From Sphaerolaimus hirsutus (taxonomy: Eukaryota > Nematoda > Chromadorea > Monhysterida > Sphaerolaimidae), in assembly GCA_964036195.1 (NCBI GenBank), contig CAXIWS010000476.1:124001-188000 (forward strand): a stretch of DNA of 64,000 nt. The letters are read 5' to 3'. Below, piece by piece: positions 23,761 through 32,503 of this stretch (positions within the stretch are counted from its first letter, which is position 1; the number at the start of each line of letters is the position of its first letter). The position numbers and the translations under genes were made by a program. The notes under the pieces were generated by a model, which did not search any database, was not told the DNA's origin, and worked only from the letters and a program-made list of their open reading frames with translations.

Positions 23761-26316
23761 TCACATGCTGGTGGTGGTGGGCGCCAAAGTGATGAGTGGC
23801 GTTTCCACAGTCGCCTCGGTGGTGAACGTGGTCGTGCGCGAAGTCGTAGGTGTGCGTGAAGTTGCAGGTCTGGTTGTTGGTGATGCCAACGCTGACCTAG
23901 CCTGATGATAAAGCAGGTAGTTGCCCGTGTCGCTTCCTGCGCGTTCGCGTGTGGTGAATTTGCGGATATCAGGCATGTGAACACTGTCTCTGTTCCTGGC
24001 TCTGACTTGTCCTTCATCAGCTGAACTTTCATCTGGTTGAACGTATGCTGATAGTGACTTTGCCATTCTGTCCTCTGTTTCTGCTCTCCTGGCAAATCTG
24101 ACGGACTGTGTTGAGTTGGATCTGGCTCTCCTCTTGATTGCTGGTCTCAACTCTGTCTTGCGTACTTTTCTTTGTGGATAATTGGTCTCTTTCTGAGTTG
24201 ATTTCTTGATAGTATATCTGATGGCTCTGAAGCATAGCCATATGCATTTGAATGGACACACTATGCATTTCCATATGCATGTGTATACACATGGTGGAAT
24301 CACTGGCTTCCCTGTGGCAATTCTCCAATTGTACCACAGGTATCCTGCAGCTACAATTCCGGCTATCAGGATTGTGATCCCCAGCAGCATTGCGATTGTG
24401 TTGATGATCACTTGAAAGGGTCCTTTCAGCATTCCTCCCATAAAGTTAGTGTACCCCTTTGACACTCCAGATATATAGTGACCATATGCCTTGCCGATTC
24501 CTGCTGCTGTCTGTCCAATTCCAGCTCCAATGCCTTCTATTGAATTTCTGATCACTCTGGGATCCAATGACATGTCTGCTGTGTAATCGATCAACTGGTT
24601 CTGCACATGCTCCAAATTCTGTAGTCTCTGAATCTGGCCTCTGACATCCATGAAGTTGGTCGCTCTGTTGACAATGTTGGTGAACAGGTGAGGCGCATCA
24701 AACGTGAAGGCCTGCCATTGTCCTTTCCATGTCATTTCAATCGGTGTCTCTGTGACATGCACCATTCCATGTGCGGACTTCCATTGTCCATGTTCGTTTC
24801 TGTACAGGTGCGGTGTGGTGTGGCTGCAGTCCTCTTCTGGTGATTTCTCTACCAAGTCTCTGCTGCCTGGGCTCTTGAACCACAAGGGCCCGTCTTTGTC
24901 CAATCTCATTGGTGTGTATTTGTAGCATGTCTCTCCCACTTTTCCTGTTTGATAAATTATGTATGGCTGCACTTCCTTGCATTCCCAAAACATAATTGCT
25001 TCTCCAGCCCATTCTGCATGAACATCCTGTCTTCCCAGCATGGCTCGAATCCCCAGTGTTGGATCGATGCGGAAAAGCTGAGTCAACATGTCCAGCTGGT
25101 TCTTGCGAAGTTGACATAGCTGATGCCATACAATTGCAAATTGTGCCTGAGTCATCTCTCTGACCACATGTTGCAGGAACTGAAACTTGGAGTTTCTGTC
25201 GTCCAATCTGGCATACAATGTTCCACTGATTGTCGACTCTCTCGCCTCCACTATCTTTCCTGGCATTGCCCATTCCACAGGCACATCTTCTCTTCTGTCA
25301 AACTGGATGAATACACCTCCTTGATCGGTGTAGTATGTGTCTCCTGGAACACATTCTGAGCCAATTGGCCTCTTTGTTCTGTTGCTGTGGGAATATGCTG
25401 CTTGCAATTTTGACACAATAATTGTCTGGCCAGATATCTCTGATTTGAATCTGCCAATTCTCTCGTATGCACATTGATGCTTGAAGTTCTCTGTATCCCA
25501 CACTGTGATTCCATAATTGTGGTCTCTGCAATGTCCCATCATGGCTCTGCACTGGCTGAAATCTTGCAAGTCGCTGATTACAGTCTTTCCATCGAGTGAA
25601 GCCACGGTTCCTTCTTCCATGTAGAAGTTACTGACGACATTCTCTTTATCATGACAACACCATGAATATTCCACATTCAGGGTTTGATTGGTTGTCCACA
25701 CTCTGGGCTCCATTTCTACCAAAGGTGTTCCTCTGAACATCTTGTGAATTCTTGCATAGTTACAGGCTACCACGCCAACTTGCTGGTATTTCTCAAAATT
25801 GCCTGTAATGCCTTTCGCTCCCCAGAAACTGGTGTGTGTGATGATTTCTTTGATTCTGATGTAGCATCTGTATGCTTTCTCTTTCTGTGGAATTTGTCTC
25901 TGTGCGTAAAGTGTAACTTTCATTGCCTTGACAAAATTCCTTGGTGGGATATGGCACTGCACTTCTTCAGGAACTGTAAGCGCATGTCCATGCCTTCCAC
26001 TGGTGCAAATCTGATACTTCTGGCTTTGTGAGCTGATCACTTGTTCCACAGGATGATCTTTGATTGCATCCTTGAATCTCTCATAAGTCTGCATTTCTCT
26101 GACAGATTTTGGTGGCCATTCTGAAGGCAAAGGCGGCAATCCATGATGCGCTGCCAATGATGGTGGCCTTACTGTCGAGGTTTCTAGAACGTATGTTCTG
26201 GAAAATACTTCACTGTAAGCCTTGCCGGCTTCTCTCAGCGTTGCTGACTCTGACACGTTTGTTAGCATCAACACCATGCACAACATTCCCATCACCAGAC
26301 TGCTGGTGGTTGCTGT
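23761..26316 (-). other. Env-like glycoprotein region, element 1
   Basis: Residues about 2050-2900. A hydrophobic stretch at about 2055-2073 ending SESA looks like an internal signal peptide. A Cys-rich ectodomain follows, with a basic RTKR motif at 2362-2365 that fits a furin-type site. A glycine-rich segment (about 2644-2680) leads into a transmembrane helix at about 2684-2710. The tail has six regularly spaced cysteines (2725-2744), plausible palmitoylation sites, then about 150 basic and Ser/Thr-rich residues. By layout this is a viral-type fusion glycoprotein. The Gly-rich membrane-proximal region recalls class III (gB- or chuvirus-like) proteins more than the phlebovirus-like Env known from some nematode BEL elements, but I cannot confirm the family from sequence alone. 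Confidence 0.75.
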
Positions 26317-29300
26317 GGCTTTCCCTGTTGCACTCCTCAGGACTCTATCTGATGCTAAGTTCCTCTGAGCAGGGTTTGGTACAGAGTCTCTGTTCGAGCT
26401 CTGATTTCTGACATGTTTCTGGACAATTGCTGGGTCCAGTAAATCCACCTTGACTGTCACTGCTGTCTCTGGGATATCCATTGTCTTTGAATTGATTTCC
26501 AACGGATACAATTGATTGAGTGGTCTGCTGACCACATTTCTGTTGGCAGTTCTGACTTTTGCTGAGCGAATCTGTCCATCTTTGCTGGGCTCTAACTGCT
26601 CGATGCGACCCATCCTCCATGCACCTCTGGGCATGTTCTCTTCATAAATCAGCACAACTTCATTCACTTTGGGTTCTTGAGTCGCTGTCAATCTGCCATG
26701 TCTGTGTGTCACCTGAGTCCTTTCCCTCAAGCTCGGGATATACTCTTGATGCCACAAGTCCCAGAACTTATCCAAAGTTTGCTGGGTTGTCTCCCAATAT
26801 TTCTGCAGTTTCGCTGCGTTATCCATTCTGGGCACAAATTCTCCATCTTTGTCTGCGTCAAACTGTGGTGCTCCAATCTGACCTTCCCCTGTCAGGAAGT
26901 CTGTTGGCGTCAGCACTCTGAGGCTCTTTACATCACCATAGATGTAAGAGATTGGCCTGCTGTTGATCACTGCCTCGACCTCTGGCAGAAGTGTCAACAA
27001 TTCTTGCAGGGTTAACATTCTGTGCCCCACAGCTGCCTTGAAATGTTTCTTGGTGATGCCCACCATTCTCTCATAGACTCCTCCCTGCCATGGTGCCATA
27101 GGAGTAGTCATGTTCCACTGGATTTGTTGCTGTGAGCAGTAAGTCTGTACTGCTCCACTTTTGACCATTTCTGACCATTCCTTTCCAGTATTGATGGCCT
27201 TGTCAGTGCTTGAGCTGAGCACTTTCTCTGTCAATTTGAATTGCGTCGCATTGTCTGAAATCACTGCCTCAGGCTTTCCGCGCCTGGCAATGAATCTCCT
27301 GACTGCGTTCAGGAATTCCTGTGCTGTCATGTCCAGCACACTTTCCAGGTGAACTGCACGTGTCACCATACATGTGAACAAACAGATCCACATTTTCCTG
27401 TGATCTTTGTCCACTTTGTACCAAACTGGTCCCAAATAATCCAAGCCCGTGTACTGGAACGGTCTGGCTCTCTGAACTCTGGTTTCTGGTAAATCTGGCA
27501 TTGGTGGAAGCTGGTACGGCTTCGCTCCCAATTTCTTACAGGTTGAGCAGGTTCTGGTCACATTGTAGATCACCCGTCTGCCCTGTGTAATCCAGTACTT
27601 TTGTCTAATCGCTGCTAATGTGTGTTGCACTCCTGCGTGCATTAACTTCTCATGCTGGTCTCTGACGATCAGCTGAGTCACTGTAGCCGTTGCTGGCAAC
27701 AGTATGAGTGGCACTGTGACCTCCTGTGAGTCTGTATGCTCCATTCTGCCGTGGCACTTCAGGATTCCATCCTGATGCATTTGCACATTGAGCCATTTGA
27801 TCAACTGCTGGTCTGCAGCTGCTTTCTTGCCATCCTGGCTGCCTTTGCTGTGGCCTGTTGCCAGAATCTTTGCCACTCCTTTGTAATGATTCTGTTGCGT
27901 CACTTTGATCCAATATTTCCACGCATTCTCTCTCTCTTCAATACTGATAATTCCCTGTGGTTTCATTGTACCACAGATACTTTTCATGATTTCTGACAAT
28001 CCATTCTGACTGTCATTTTTGCTGCGCTTTTTGTGCATCTGTCGCACAAATCTCATCACGTATACTGTTGCATCCAGTAACTTTGTCAGTGATGAGAATC
28101 TCTGAATCTCAATTCCCAATGGGTTGCTTTGCTTGCTTTCATCAGCTTGCACATTGCTGGCATCTGGGTTACTGACCACTTGCTGTGTGGCGCCCAGGTA
28201 AATTGGACTGGCTTTTGGGAACTTGAGCTCTTCTCTCTTGATTTCTGCCATTACTTCTGGCGTAACTGGCTCCACTTTCGGCTCTGGCCACTCTCCAGTC
28301 ATTAGCCATTCTGGCCCCTTCCACCACAGGTTACTGCCTTCCAACTCTGACATATTCATGCCTCCAGTGGCCATGTCAGCTGGGTTCTCCAATCCTGCGA
28401 TGTGTCTGATGTGCATGTTCTCTGTCTCACTCTGAATTTTCCTGATTTCATCCAATCTGTTCTTGACAAAACATGCCAGTGGCTTCGCTGTTGTTAGCCA
28501 CTTCAGACAACAGGTTGAATCTGACCATACAACTGTTTGACTGAATTTGACGTCCTTGAGCTCATTGTGAATAAACTTTGACATTCTGCTGCCGATCAAC
28601 ATCGCTAACAATTCCAGCCGTGGAATTGTCACTTCTGGTTTCTTTGGAGCTAGTCTCAATCTGGAGTACAGCAGGCTTGATGTGCCGCTGTCATTTTCTG
28701 TCTTCTGGCATATGTATGCCGCTGCGCTGTATGCCATTGCTGAGGCATCGACGAAAATGTGCAGTTGTGCATCTGCACCACTCTGATAATTCAAATTTCG
28801 GTTGAACTTGATCTGTCCAACCTTGAGCAATTCTATCTCTAATTGCTGCCAAATTGCTGTCTGTTCCTCAGACAGGGGAGTATCCCATTCTTTGGCACTT
28901 GGTCCTGAATGCCATAACATTTGCAAAAATATCTTTGCTGGCAGTAGGACAGGACTGACGAGTCCCATTGGATCAAAACATCCCGCAGTCACCTTTGCAA
29001 CTGTCCTTTTCGTGGGAAGTTTGATTTTCTGGTCAGTTTCTGATAGTTGTGATTGCTGAACTGTCTTTGGCGTTTTCAGCCACATCTGGTCGCTTTCTGT
29101 GTCCCATTTCATTCCTAGGACTGTTGTGACAATTTCCTTGGCCACATCTGACTCTGCCAATTGCCAAGTAAAGTTCTTGTTGTTGCTGTTCCATTCTCTC
29201 AGATTCATCTGTGCCTCTGTGAACAGCACTTTGGATTCCTGGTACAATTCGATTGCTTTCTGCTCTGTGTCCACACTGAGGATCAAATTATCCACATACA

Positions 29301-32300
29301 GATTTTCATCGATCAATTTTGCATTTTCTGTGCCAGCTTGATTCAGGTGGTATCTGACTGTCAGCGCCAGCAGCGCTGGGCTGCAGATTATACCAAATGG
29401 TACTCTGGCAAATCTGTAAATCTGAATGTTGTCCTCCATGGATGGTTTCGTGGGATCCTTGTACCACAGGAATCTTGTCACATCTCTGTCACTGTCCTGC
29501 AGACTAATCTGCAGAAACGCTTTCTCTATGTCTGCGACCAGTGCAATTCCATGCAATCGGAATCGCATCAGCATCCCTACCAGCTGTGGTAGTATCACTG
29601 GACCGCGGTACATGCACTCATTCAAGCTTGGCATGCCTGGCGGTTTCGCTGAGGCATCATATACCTCTCTGACCTTTGTGGTAGTTTTCTCTGGCGTTAT
29701 CACTGGTTGATGAGGCAATATATGGAACTTTCTGCCATCCATAATATCCTCTTGGACTTTCTCAATCACTCCTTGCTCCTCTTGCGTTTTCATGATTGCC
29801 TGAATTTTCTCCAGTAATTCTGGGTCTCTCTTGAGCCTGTTGGTGAGGTATCTAAACCTCTTGAACGCCATTGCCTTGTTATCTGGGAGCTCATGCAAAT
29901 TCGGTTTGTACATGAACTTTACAGAGTACCGTCCATCTGGGTTTCTCTGTACACTCTCATTGAATTGCTTGATGGCCTCATCGTCCTCGACAAGGTCTGG
30001 CTGGTCCATTATGCCAATGGTATCCAGTCTATCCATGTCTTTGACATTTGGTACAGGAGCAATTGACAACGGTGCTTCCTCATACCACTTTTCTCTCTGA
30101 ATTTGATGCACAATTGTGTTGACCACCACCGGATATGCACCATCCGTGGTCCATTGATTTCTGTTGCTCGTCAGCTGCCCACCTCCCATCAGCAATCCCA
30201 ATTCTGATGGAATGACATACAATCCTGACGGAAGTCTAGTGGTGCTGGTGTTTCTGGACATCAAGTCCCAGAAATAATTCAAGCCCACTATAATGTCTGG
30301 CTTGAACTTGCAATCTGTCCCTTTTTCCTTGGGAATTCTGTCTGCAAAGTAACTCTCATCCGGGAAGTACTTCTGCAGGTACTTTTCGTCCTGTTCTGAC
30401 ACAGGCACTTTGACTTGTTCTGTGGTCAACGTCGGGACCACATCAGCCACCATGTCAACTTTCTGGCCATTTCTGAGCCGCATTCTGAATTCCACTTGCT
30501 GTACTACTTTATAGTGCGGCTTTTCATTTCCGAATGTGTACACCTGGATGTGGTGTTCACCTGTACTCTTCAAATTGAGTTTCTTGGCCACTTTCTCTGA
30601 CATGTATGTTCCCTGGGATCCTGTGTCCAGGAACGCTTGAATCTGTAGTGGTGGCTGTTCAGGCTCCATCTCTGTATCCATTTCTGAAGCCTCAATCACG
30701 GTTCTGGCTGTCATCAGCATTGACATATTCCTGTTTACTGACAAGTTCACTGACGTATTCTGTTGCTTTGTATTTGGTTCTGTAACCACTGTGCTGGATA
30801 TGGTTTCTGTCTCCACCATTTCTGGTCCAGCTTCTTCCACAGTGACACAATTCACTGTGGCCTTTCTCTGTTGGCTCTGTGCTGGTCGACCTGCCATCGG
30901 CACAGACTTTCTGCCATTGTTTGCTGATTGCTGGCCACTCTGTTGACCATTTGCTTTGAATGCTGGAATTTGCCGTCCAGCGTTTCCATTGCCATTGTCA
31001 CCAAATTTCTCTGGGCACACCGCAGTGTGGTGCCTATTGGATTTGCAATAGAAACAATTTCTTGTAAATTGACATTGATTCATGTAATGCCCTCTCTGCA
31101 GGCATCTCAGGCATCGCTCTGCCTTTGACAAAATCACTCTCCTTTCTCTGGCAGTTTTGAACTTTGGACACTTATCATTAAAGTGTAATTGCTGTGTGTC
31201 ATTGCAGAACACACACGGCCTCCCAGGATTCATGAATCCAGCCTGTGGTGCACTTTGTCCATTCTGGATCACAGACATGCTCCCTGTGCTGGTCCTAGGA
31301 TTCTCTGGCCCTCTGAATCGATTCCCATTGCCTTGGAATCGATTATTGAATTGCTGTGCGCGTGGATTATTCCCGAATCCCTGGCGCGATTGCTGAACTG
31401 GTGCCTCAGTTTGCTGTGCATGCTGTACAGCCTCACTGAGCGCTAGCTGCTTGCCAAACAGCTCTCTGAATTTTTCCACCGTCAAGGCTTCCTCAGTTCC
31501 CTGTTCCTTCTGGATTTCTCTGAGAACCTCGGGTGGCACTTTCTGTTGTAGCTGGCTCAACAGCATTGGATGTTCCACTGATTCACCCAGTGACTCCAAC
31601 TGCTGGAGCAGCCTTTCAATTGCATCAAACAAAATTCTCATATCCTGACAGGTATTCCTGGCCTGTCGCAGCTTCATAATATTACTCATCAGCGTGTTTC
31701 TGACTACAACTGGCTGGTCATATCTCTTCTTGAGCATTGCAATTGCGGGTGCATAATTTTCTGCGGTCACACTCAATCCACTGATCATGCCAAATGCTGA
31801 GCCTTTCAGCAAGCTCCTCAAGTATGAAAACTTGGAAATGTCCTCCAAATCTGTCCGATTGTGAATGTGGGATTCGAACATTTGCCACCATGATCGAAAT
31901 TTGACAATTTCCCCAGTAAACTGTTCAACTTCCAGTTTCTGCAATTTGACGCTCTTTGCTGTGGTTGCATTGGTTGAACTGGCTCCCGGAGCAGCTCCCT
32001 GAGCTGTCAGAGCCATCTGTGCAGCCATCTGCTGTATGAATGCTGTATTGACTTCATACATGGTATTTCCGCTCTGTTGCTGGATCATGTCTTGCAACTC
32101 TTCGATGTACACATTCATGGCTACTACTTTCTGTGTTACCAAGTCTGACATATTTGCATATTCCTCATATGAGTCTTGGTATATCTTCTGTTCTTGTTCC
32201 ATCTGGTCGGGTTCGTCAATGTCCTTAACGATATCCCTCCATGCGTCAAATTGAGTTTTCACTGCATTCATTGCACTTTCCAATTTTGCACCCTCCTGTT

Positions 32301-32463
32301 TAACAGATGCAATCACTCTTCTCATCTCTGTTCTCTTATCATCCTTTGATGCTTCCGCAAATAGTTCCAGGTCATATTTGGCAAATTCTCTTGCCAATCT
32401 ACTTTCCACCCTGTGCTTTGCTGGCCCCAGGGTCTTTCTGATGTGACCTGTTGGCGAAACCAT
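23761..32463 (-). CDS. Gag-Pol-Env polyprotein of element 1 (2900 aa)
   Basis: One uninterrupted frame encodes, in order: Gag with a DUF1759-like region (about 175-345) and three zinc knuckle-like clusters (C417-C432, C451-C464, C470-C483); aspartic protease (DTGS, D613); reverse transcriptase (D978; YVDN at 1056-1059); RNase H (D1239, E1284, D1315, D1363); integrase (HHCC H1604/H1609/C1639/C1642; D1675, D1737, E1798) with a DUF5641-like tail; and an Env-like glycoprotein (about 2050-2900). I chose the ATG at 32463: its context (AAAATGG) is strong, and both copies are exactly 2900 codons from it, whereas the sequence upstream is out of frame between copies by a 2-base indel. The open frame extends 8 codons upstream. 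Fusion of env in frame with gag-pol is unusual. Protease cleavage sites cannot be placed by eye. Confidence 0.95.
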   Translation of the reverse strand: MVSPTGHIRKTLGPAKHRVESRLAREFAKYDLELFAEASKDDKRTEMRRVIASVKQEGAKLESAMNAVKTQFDAWRDIVKDIDEPDQMEQEQKIYQDSYEEYANMSDLVTQKVVAMNVYIEELQDMIQQQSGNTMYEVNTAFIQQMAAQMALTAQGAAPGASSTNATTAKSVKLQKLEVEQFTGEIVKFRSWWQMFESHIHNRTDLEDISKFSYLRSLLKGSAFGMISGLSVTAENYAPAIAMLKKRYDQPVVVRNTLMSNIMKLRQARNTCQDMRILFDAIERLLQQLESLGESVEHPMLLSQLQQKVPPEVLREIQKEQGTEEALTVEKFRELFGKQLALSEAVQHAQQTEAPVQQSRQGFGNNPRAQQFNNRFQGNGNRFRGPENPRTSTGSMSVIQNGQSAPQAGFMNPGRPCVFCNDTQQLHFNDKCPKFKTARERRVILSKAERCLRCLQRGHYMNQCQFTRNCFYCKSNRHHTAVCPEKFGDNGNGNAGRQIPAFKANGQQSGQQSANNGRKSVPMAGRPAQSQQRKATVNCVTVEEAGPEMVETETISSTVVTEPNTKQQNTSVNLSVNRNMSMLMTARTVIEASEMDTEMEPEQPPLQIQAFLDTGSQGTYMSEKVAKKLNLKSTGEHHIQVYTFGNEKPHYKVVQQVEFRMRLRNGQKVDMVADVVPTLTTEQVKVPVSEQDEKYLQKYFPDESYFADRIPKEKGTDCKFKPDIIVGLNYFWDLMSRNTSTTRLPSGLYVIPSELGLLMGGGQLTSNRNQWTTDGAYPVVVNTIVHQIQREKWYEEAPLSIAPVPNVKDMDRLDTIGIMDQPDLVEDDEAIKQFNESVQRNPDGRYSVKFMYKPNLHELPDNKAMAFKRFRYLTNRLKRDPELLEKIQAIMKTQEEQGVIEKVQEDIMDGRKFHILPHQPVITPEKTTTKVREVYDASAKPPGMPSLNECMYRGPVILPQLVGMLMRFRLHGIALVADIEKAFLQISLQDSDRDVTRFLWYKDPTKPSMEDNIQIYRFARVPFGIICSPALLALTVRYHLNQAGTENAKLIDENLYVDNLILSVDTEQKAIELYQESKVLFTEAQMNLREWNSNNKNFTWQLAESDVAKEIVTTVLGMKWDTESDQMWLKTPKTVQQSQLSETDQKIKLPTKRTVAKVTAGCFDPMGLVSPVLLPAKIFLQMLWHSGPSAKEWDTPLSEEQTAIWQQLEIELLKVGQIKFNRNLNYQSGADAQLHIFVDASAMAYSAAAYICQKTENDSGTSSLLYSRLRLAPKKPEVTIPRLELLAMLIGSRMSKFIHNELKDVKFSQTVVWSDSTCCLKWLTTAKPLACFVKNRLDEIRKIQSETENMHIRHIAGLENPADMATGGMNMSELEGSNLWWKGPEWLMTGEWPEPKVEPVTPEVMAEIKREELKFPKASPIYLGATQQVVSNPDASNVQADESKQSNPLGIEIQRFSSLTKLLDATVYVMRFVRQMHKKRSKNDSQNGLSEIMKSICGTMKPQGIISIEERENAWKYWIKVTQQNHYKGVAKILATGHSKGSQDGKKAAADQQLIKWLNVQMHQDGILKCHGRMEHTDSQEVTVPLILLPATATVTQLIVRDQHEKLMHAGVQHTLAAIRQKYWITQGRRVIYNVTRTCSTCKKLGAKPYQLPPMPDLPETRVQRARPFQYTGLDYLGPVWYKVDKDHRKMWICLFTCMVTRAVHLESVLDMTAQEFLNAVRRFIARRGKPEAVISDNATQFKLTEKVLSSSTDKAINTGKEWSEMVKSGAVQTYCSQQQIQWNMTTPMAPWQGGVYERMVGITKKHFKAAVGHRMLTLQELLTLLPEVEAVINSRPISYIYGDVKSLRVLTPTDFLTGEGQIGAPQFDADKDGEFVPRMDNAAKLQKYWETTQQTLDKFWDLWHQEYIPSLRERTQVTHRHGRLTATQEPKVNEVVLIYEENMPRGAWRMGRIEQLEPSKDGQIRSAKVRTANRNVVSRPLNQLYPLEINSKTMDIPETAVTVKVDLLDPAIVQKHVRNQSSNRDSVPNPAQRNLASDRVLRSATGKATATTSSLVMGMLCMVLMLTNVSESATLREAGKAYSEVFSRTYVLETSTVRPPSLAAHHGLPPLPSEWPPKSVREMQTYERFKDAIKDHPVEQVISSQSQKYQICTSGRHGHALTVPEEVQCHIPPRNFVKAMKVTLYAQRQIPQKEKAYRCYIRIKEIITHTSFWGAKGITGNFEKYQQVGVVACNYARIHKMFRGTPLVEMEPRVWTTNQTLNVEYSWCCHDKENVVSNFYMEEGTVASLDGKTVISDLQDFSQCRAMMGHCRDHNYGITVWDTENFKHQCAYERIGRFKSEISGQTIIVSKLQAAYSHSNRTKRPIGSECVPGDTYYTDQGGVFIQFDRREDVPVEWAMPGKIVEARESTISGTLYARLDDRNSKFQFLQHVVREMTQAQFAIVWHQLCQLRKNQLDMLTQLFRIDPTLGIRAMLGRQDVHAEWAGEAIMFWECKEVQPYIIYQTGKVGETCYKYTPMRLDKDGPLWFKSPGSRDLVEKSPEEDCSHTTPHLYRNEHGQWKSAHGMVHVTETPIEMTWKGQWQAFTFDAPHLFTNIVNRATNFMDVRGQIQRLQNLEHVQNQLIDYTADMSLDPRVIRNSIEGIGAGIGQTAAGIGKAYGHYISGVSKGYTNFMGGMLKGPFQVIINTIAMLLGITILIAGIVAAGYLWYNWRIATGKPVIPPCVYTCIWKCIVCPFKCIWLCFRAIRYTIKKSTQKETNYPQRKVRKTELRPAIKRRARSNSTQSVRFARRAETEDRMAKSLSAYVQPDESSADEGQVRARNRDSVHMPDIRKFTTRERAGSDTGNYLLYHQARSALASPTTRPATSRTPTTSRTTTFTTEATVETPLITLAPTTTSM
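26494..27681 (-). other. Integrase domain, element 1
   Basis: Residues about 1595-1990. The zinc-binding HHCC module is H1604-x4-H1609-x29-C1639-x2-C1642. The RNase H-fold catalytic core carries D1675 (GLDYLGP), D1737 (SDNATQF) and E1798 (VYERMVG), a D-x61-D-x60-E arrangement. The C-terminal part (about 1885-1990, with a conserved PRGAWRMG segment) matches the DUF5641 domain of BEL/Pao integrases. All catalytic residues are present. The clean 5-bp target duplications show that integrase acting on this family works. Confidence 0.9.
28348..28776 (-). other. RNase H domain, element 1
   Basis: Residues about 1230-1372. Catalytic carboxylates are D1239 (FVDAS), E1284 (PRLELLA), D1315 (WSDST) and D1363 (NPADMA). 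Just after the last Asp, where BEL/Pao proteins usually read ATRG, this copy has Gly at 1367 while element 2 has Arg. The change could reduce activity in this copy. Confidence 0.88.
29104..29886 (-). other. Reverse transcriptase domain, element 1
   Basis: Residues about 860-1120. Motif A is VADIEKAFLQI with D978; VPFGIICSPA is motif B. The active-site box reads YVDN at 1056-1059, so the second Asp of the usual YxDD is Asn (codon AAT at 29289-29287). Element 2 has the same Asn. Since both copies are young, the substitution is likely a family trait and not damage. Confidence 0.9.
30199..30651 (-). other. Aspartic protease domain, element 1
   Basis: Residues about 605-755. FLDTGSQGTYMS holds the catalytic D613-T-G. 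The downstream DIIVGLNYF (723-731) fits the hydrophobic-hydrophobic-Gly strand that closes retropepsin domains. It presumably processes the polyprotein. Confidence 0.88.
30664..32463 (-). other. Gag region, element 1
   Basis: Residues 1 to about 600. The N-terminal 150 residues are charged and helix-prone (possible coiled coil, about 55-130). About 175-345 resembles DUF1759, the Gag domain of BEL/Pao elements. A Gln/Asn/Gly-rich linker (about 350-410) follows, then CX2CX6HX4C (417-432), CX2CX4HX4C (451-464) and CX2CX4HX4C (470-483) nucleic-acid-binding knuckles, then a low-complexity stretch before the protease. Confidence 0.88.
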
Positions 32464-32503
32464 TTTTGCTGATGATTTTTCCTTCACTGTTTCTCCTTAT
32501 AGT

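Noticed and set aside
24029-24337. 102-codon sense-strand frame overlapping the env tail
   Set aside because: Length is not kept in element 2 (99 codons) and the changes follow env coding constraint; no domain seen.
29161-29592. 143-codon and other + strand frames opposite the gag-pol-env frame (for example 45069-45554 and 46360-46899)
   Set aside because: Antisense shadows of a strongly coding frame. They have no recognisable domain, and their lengths vary between the two copies.
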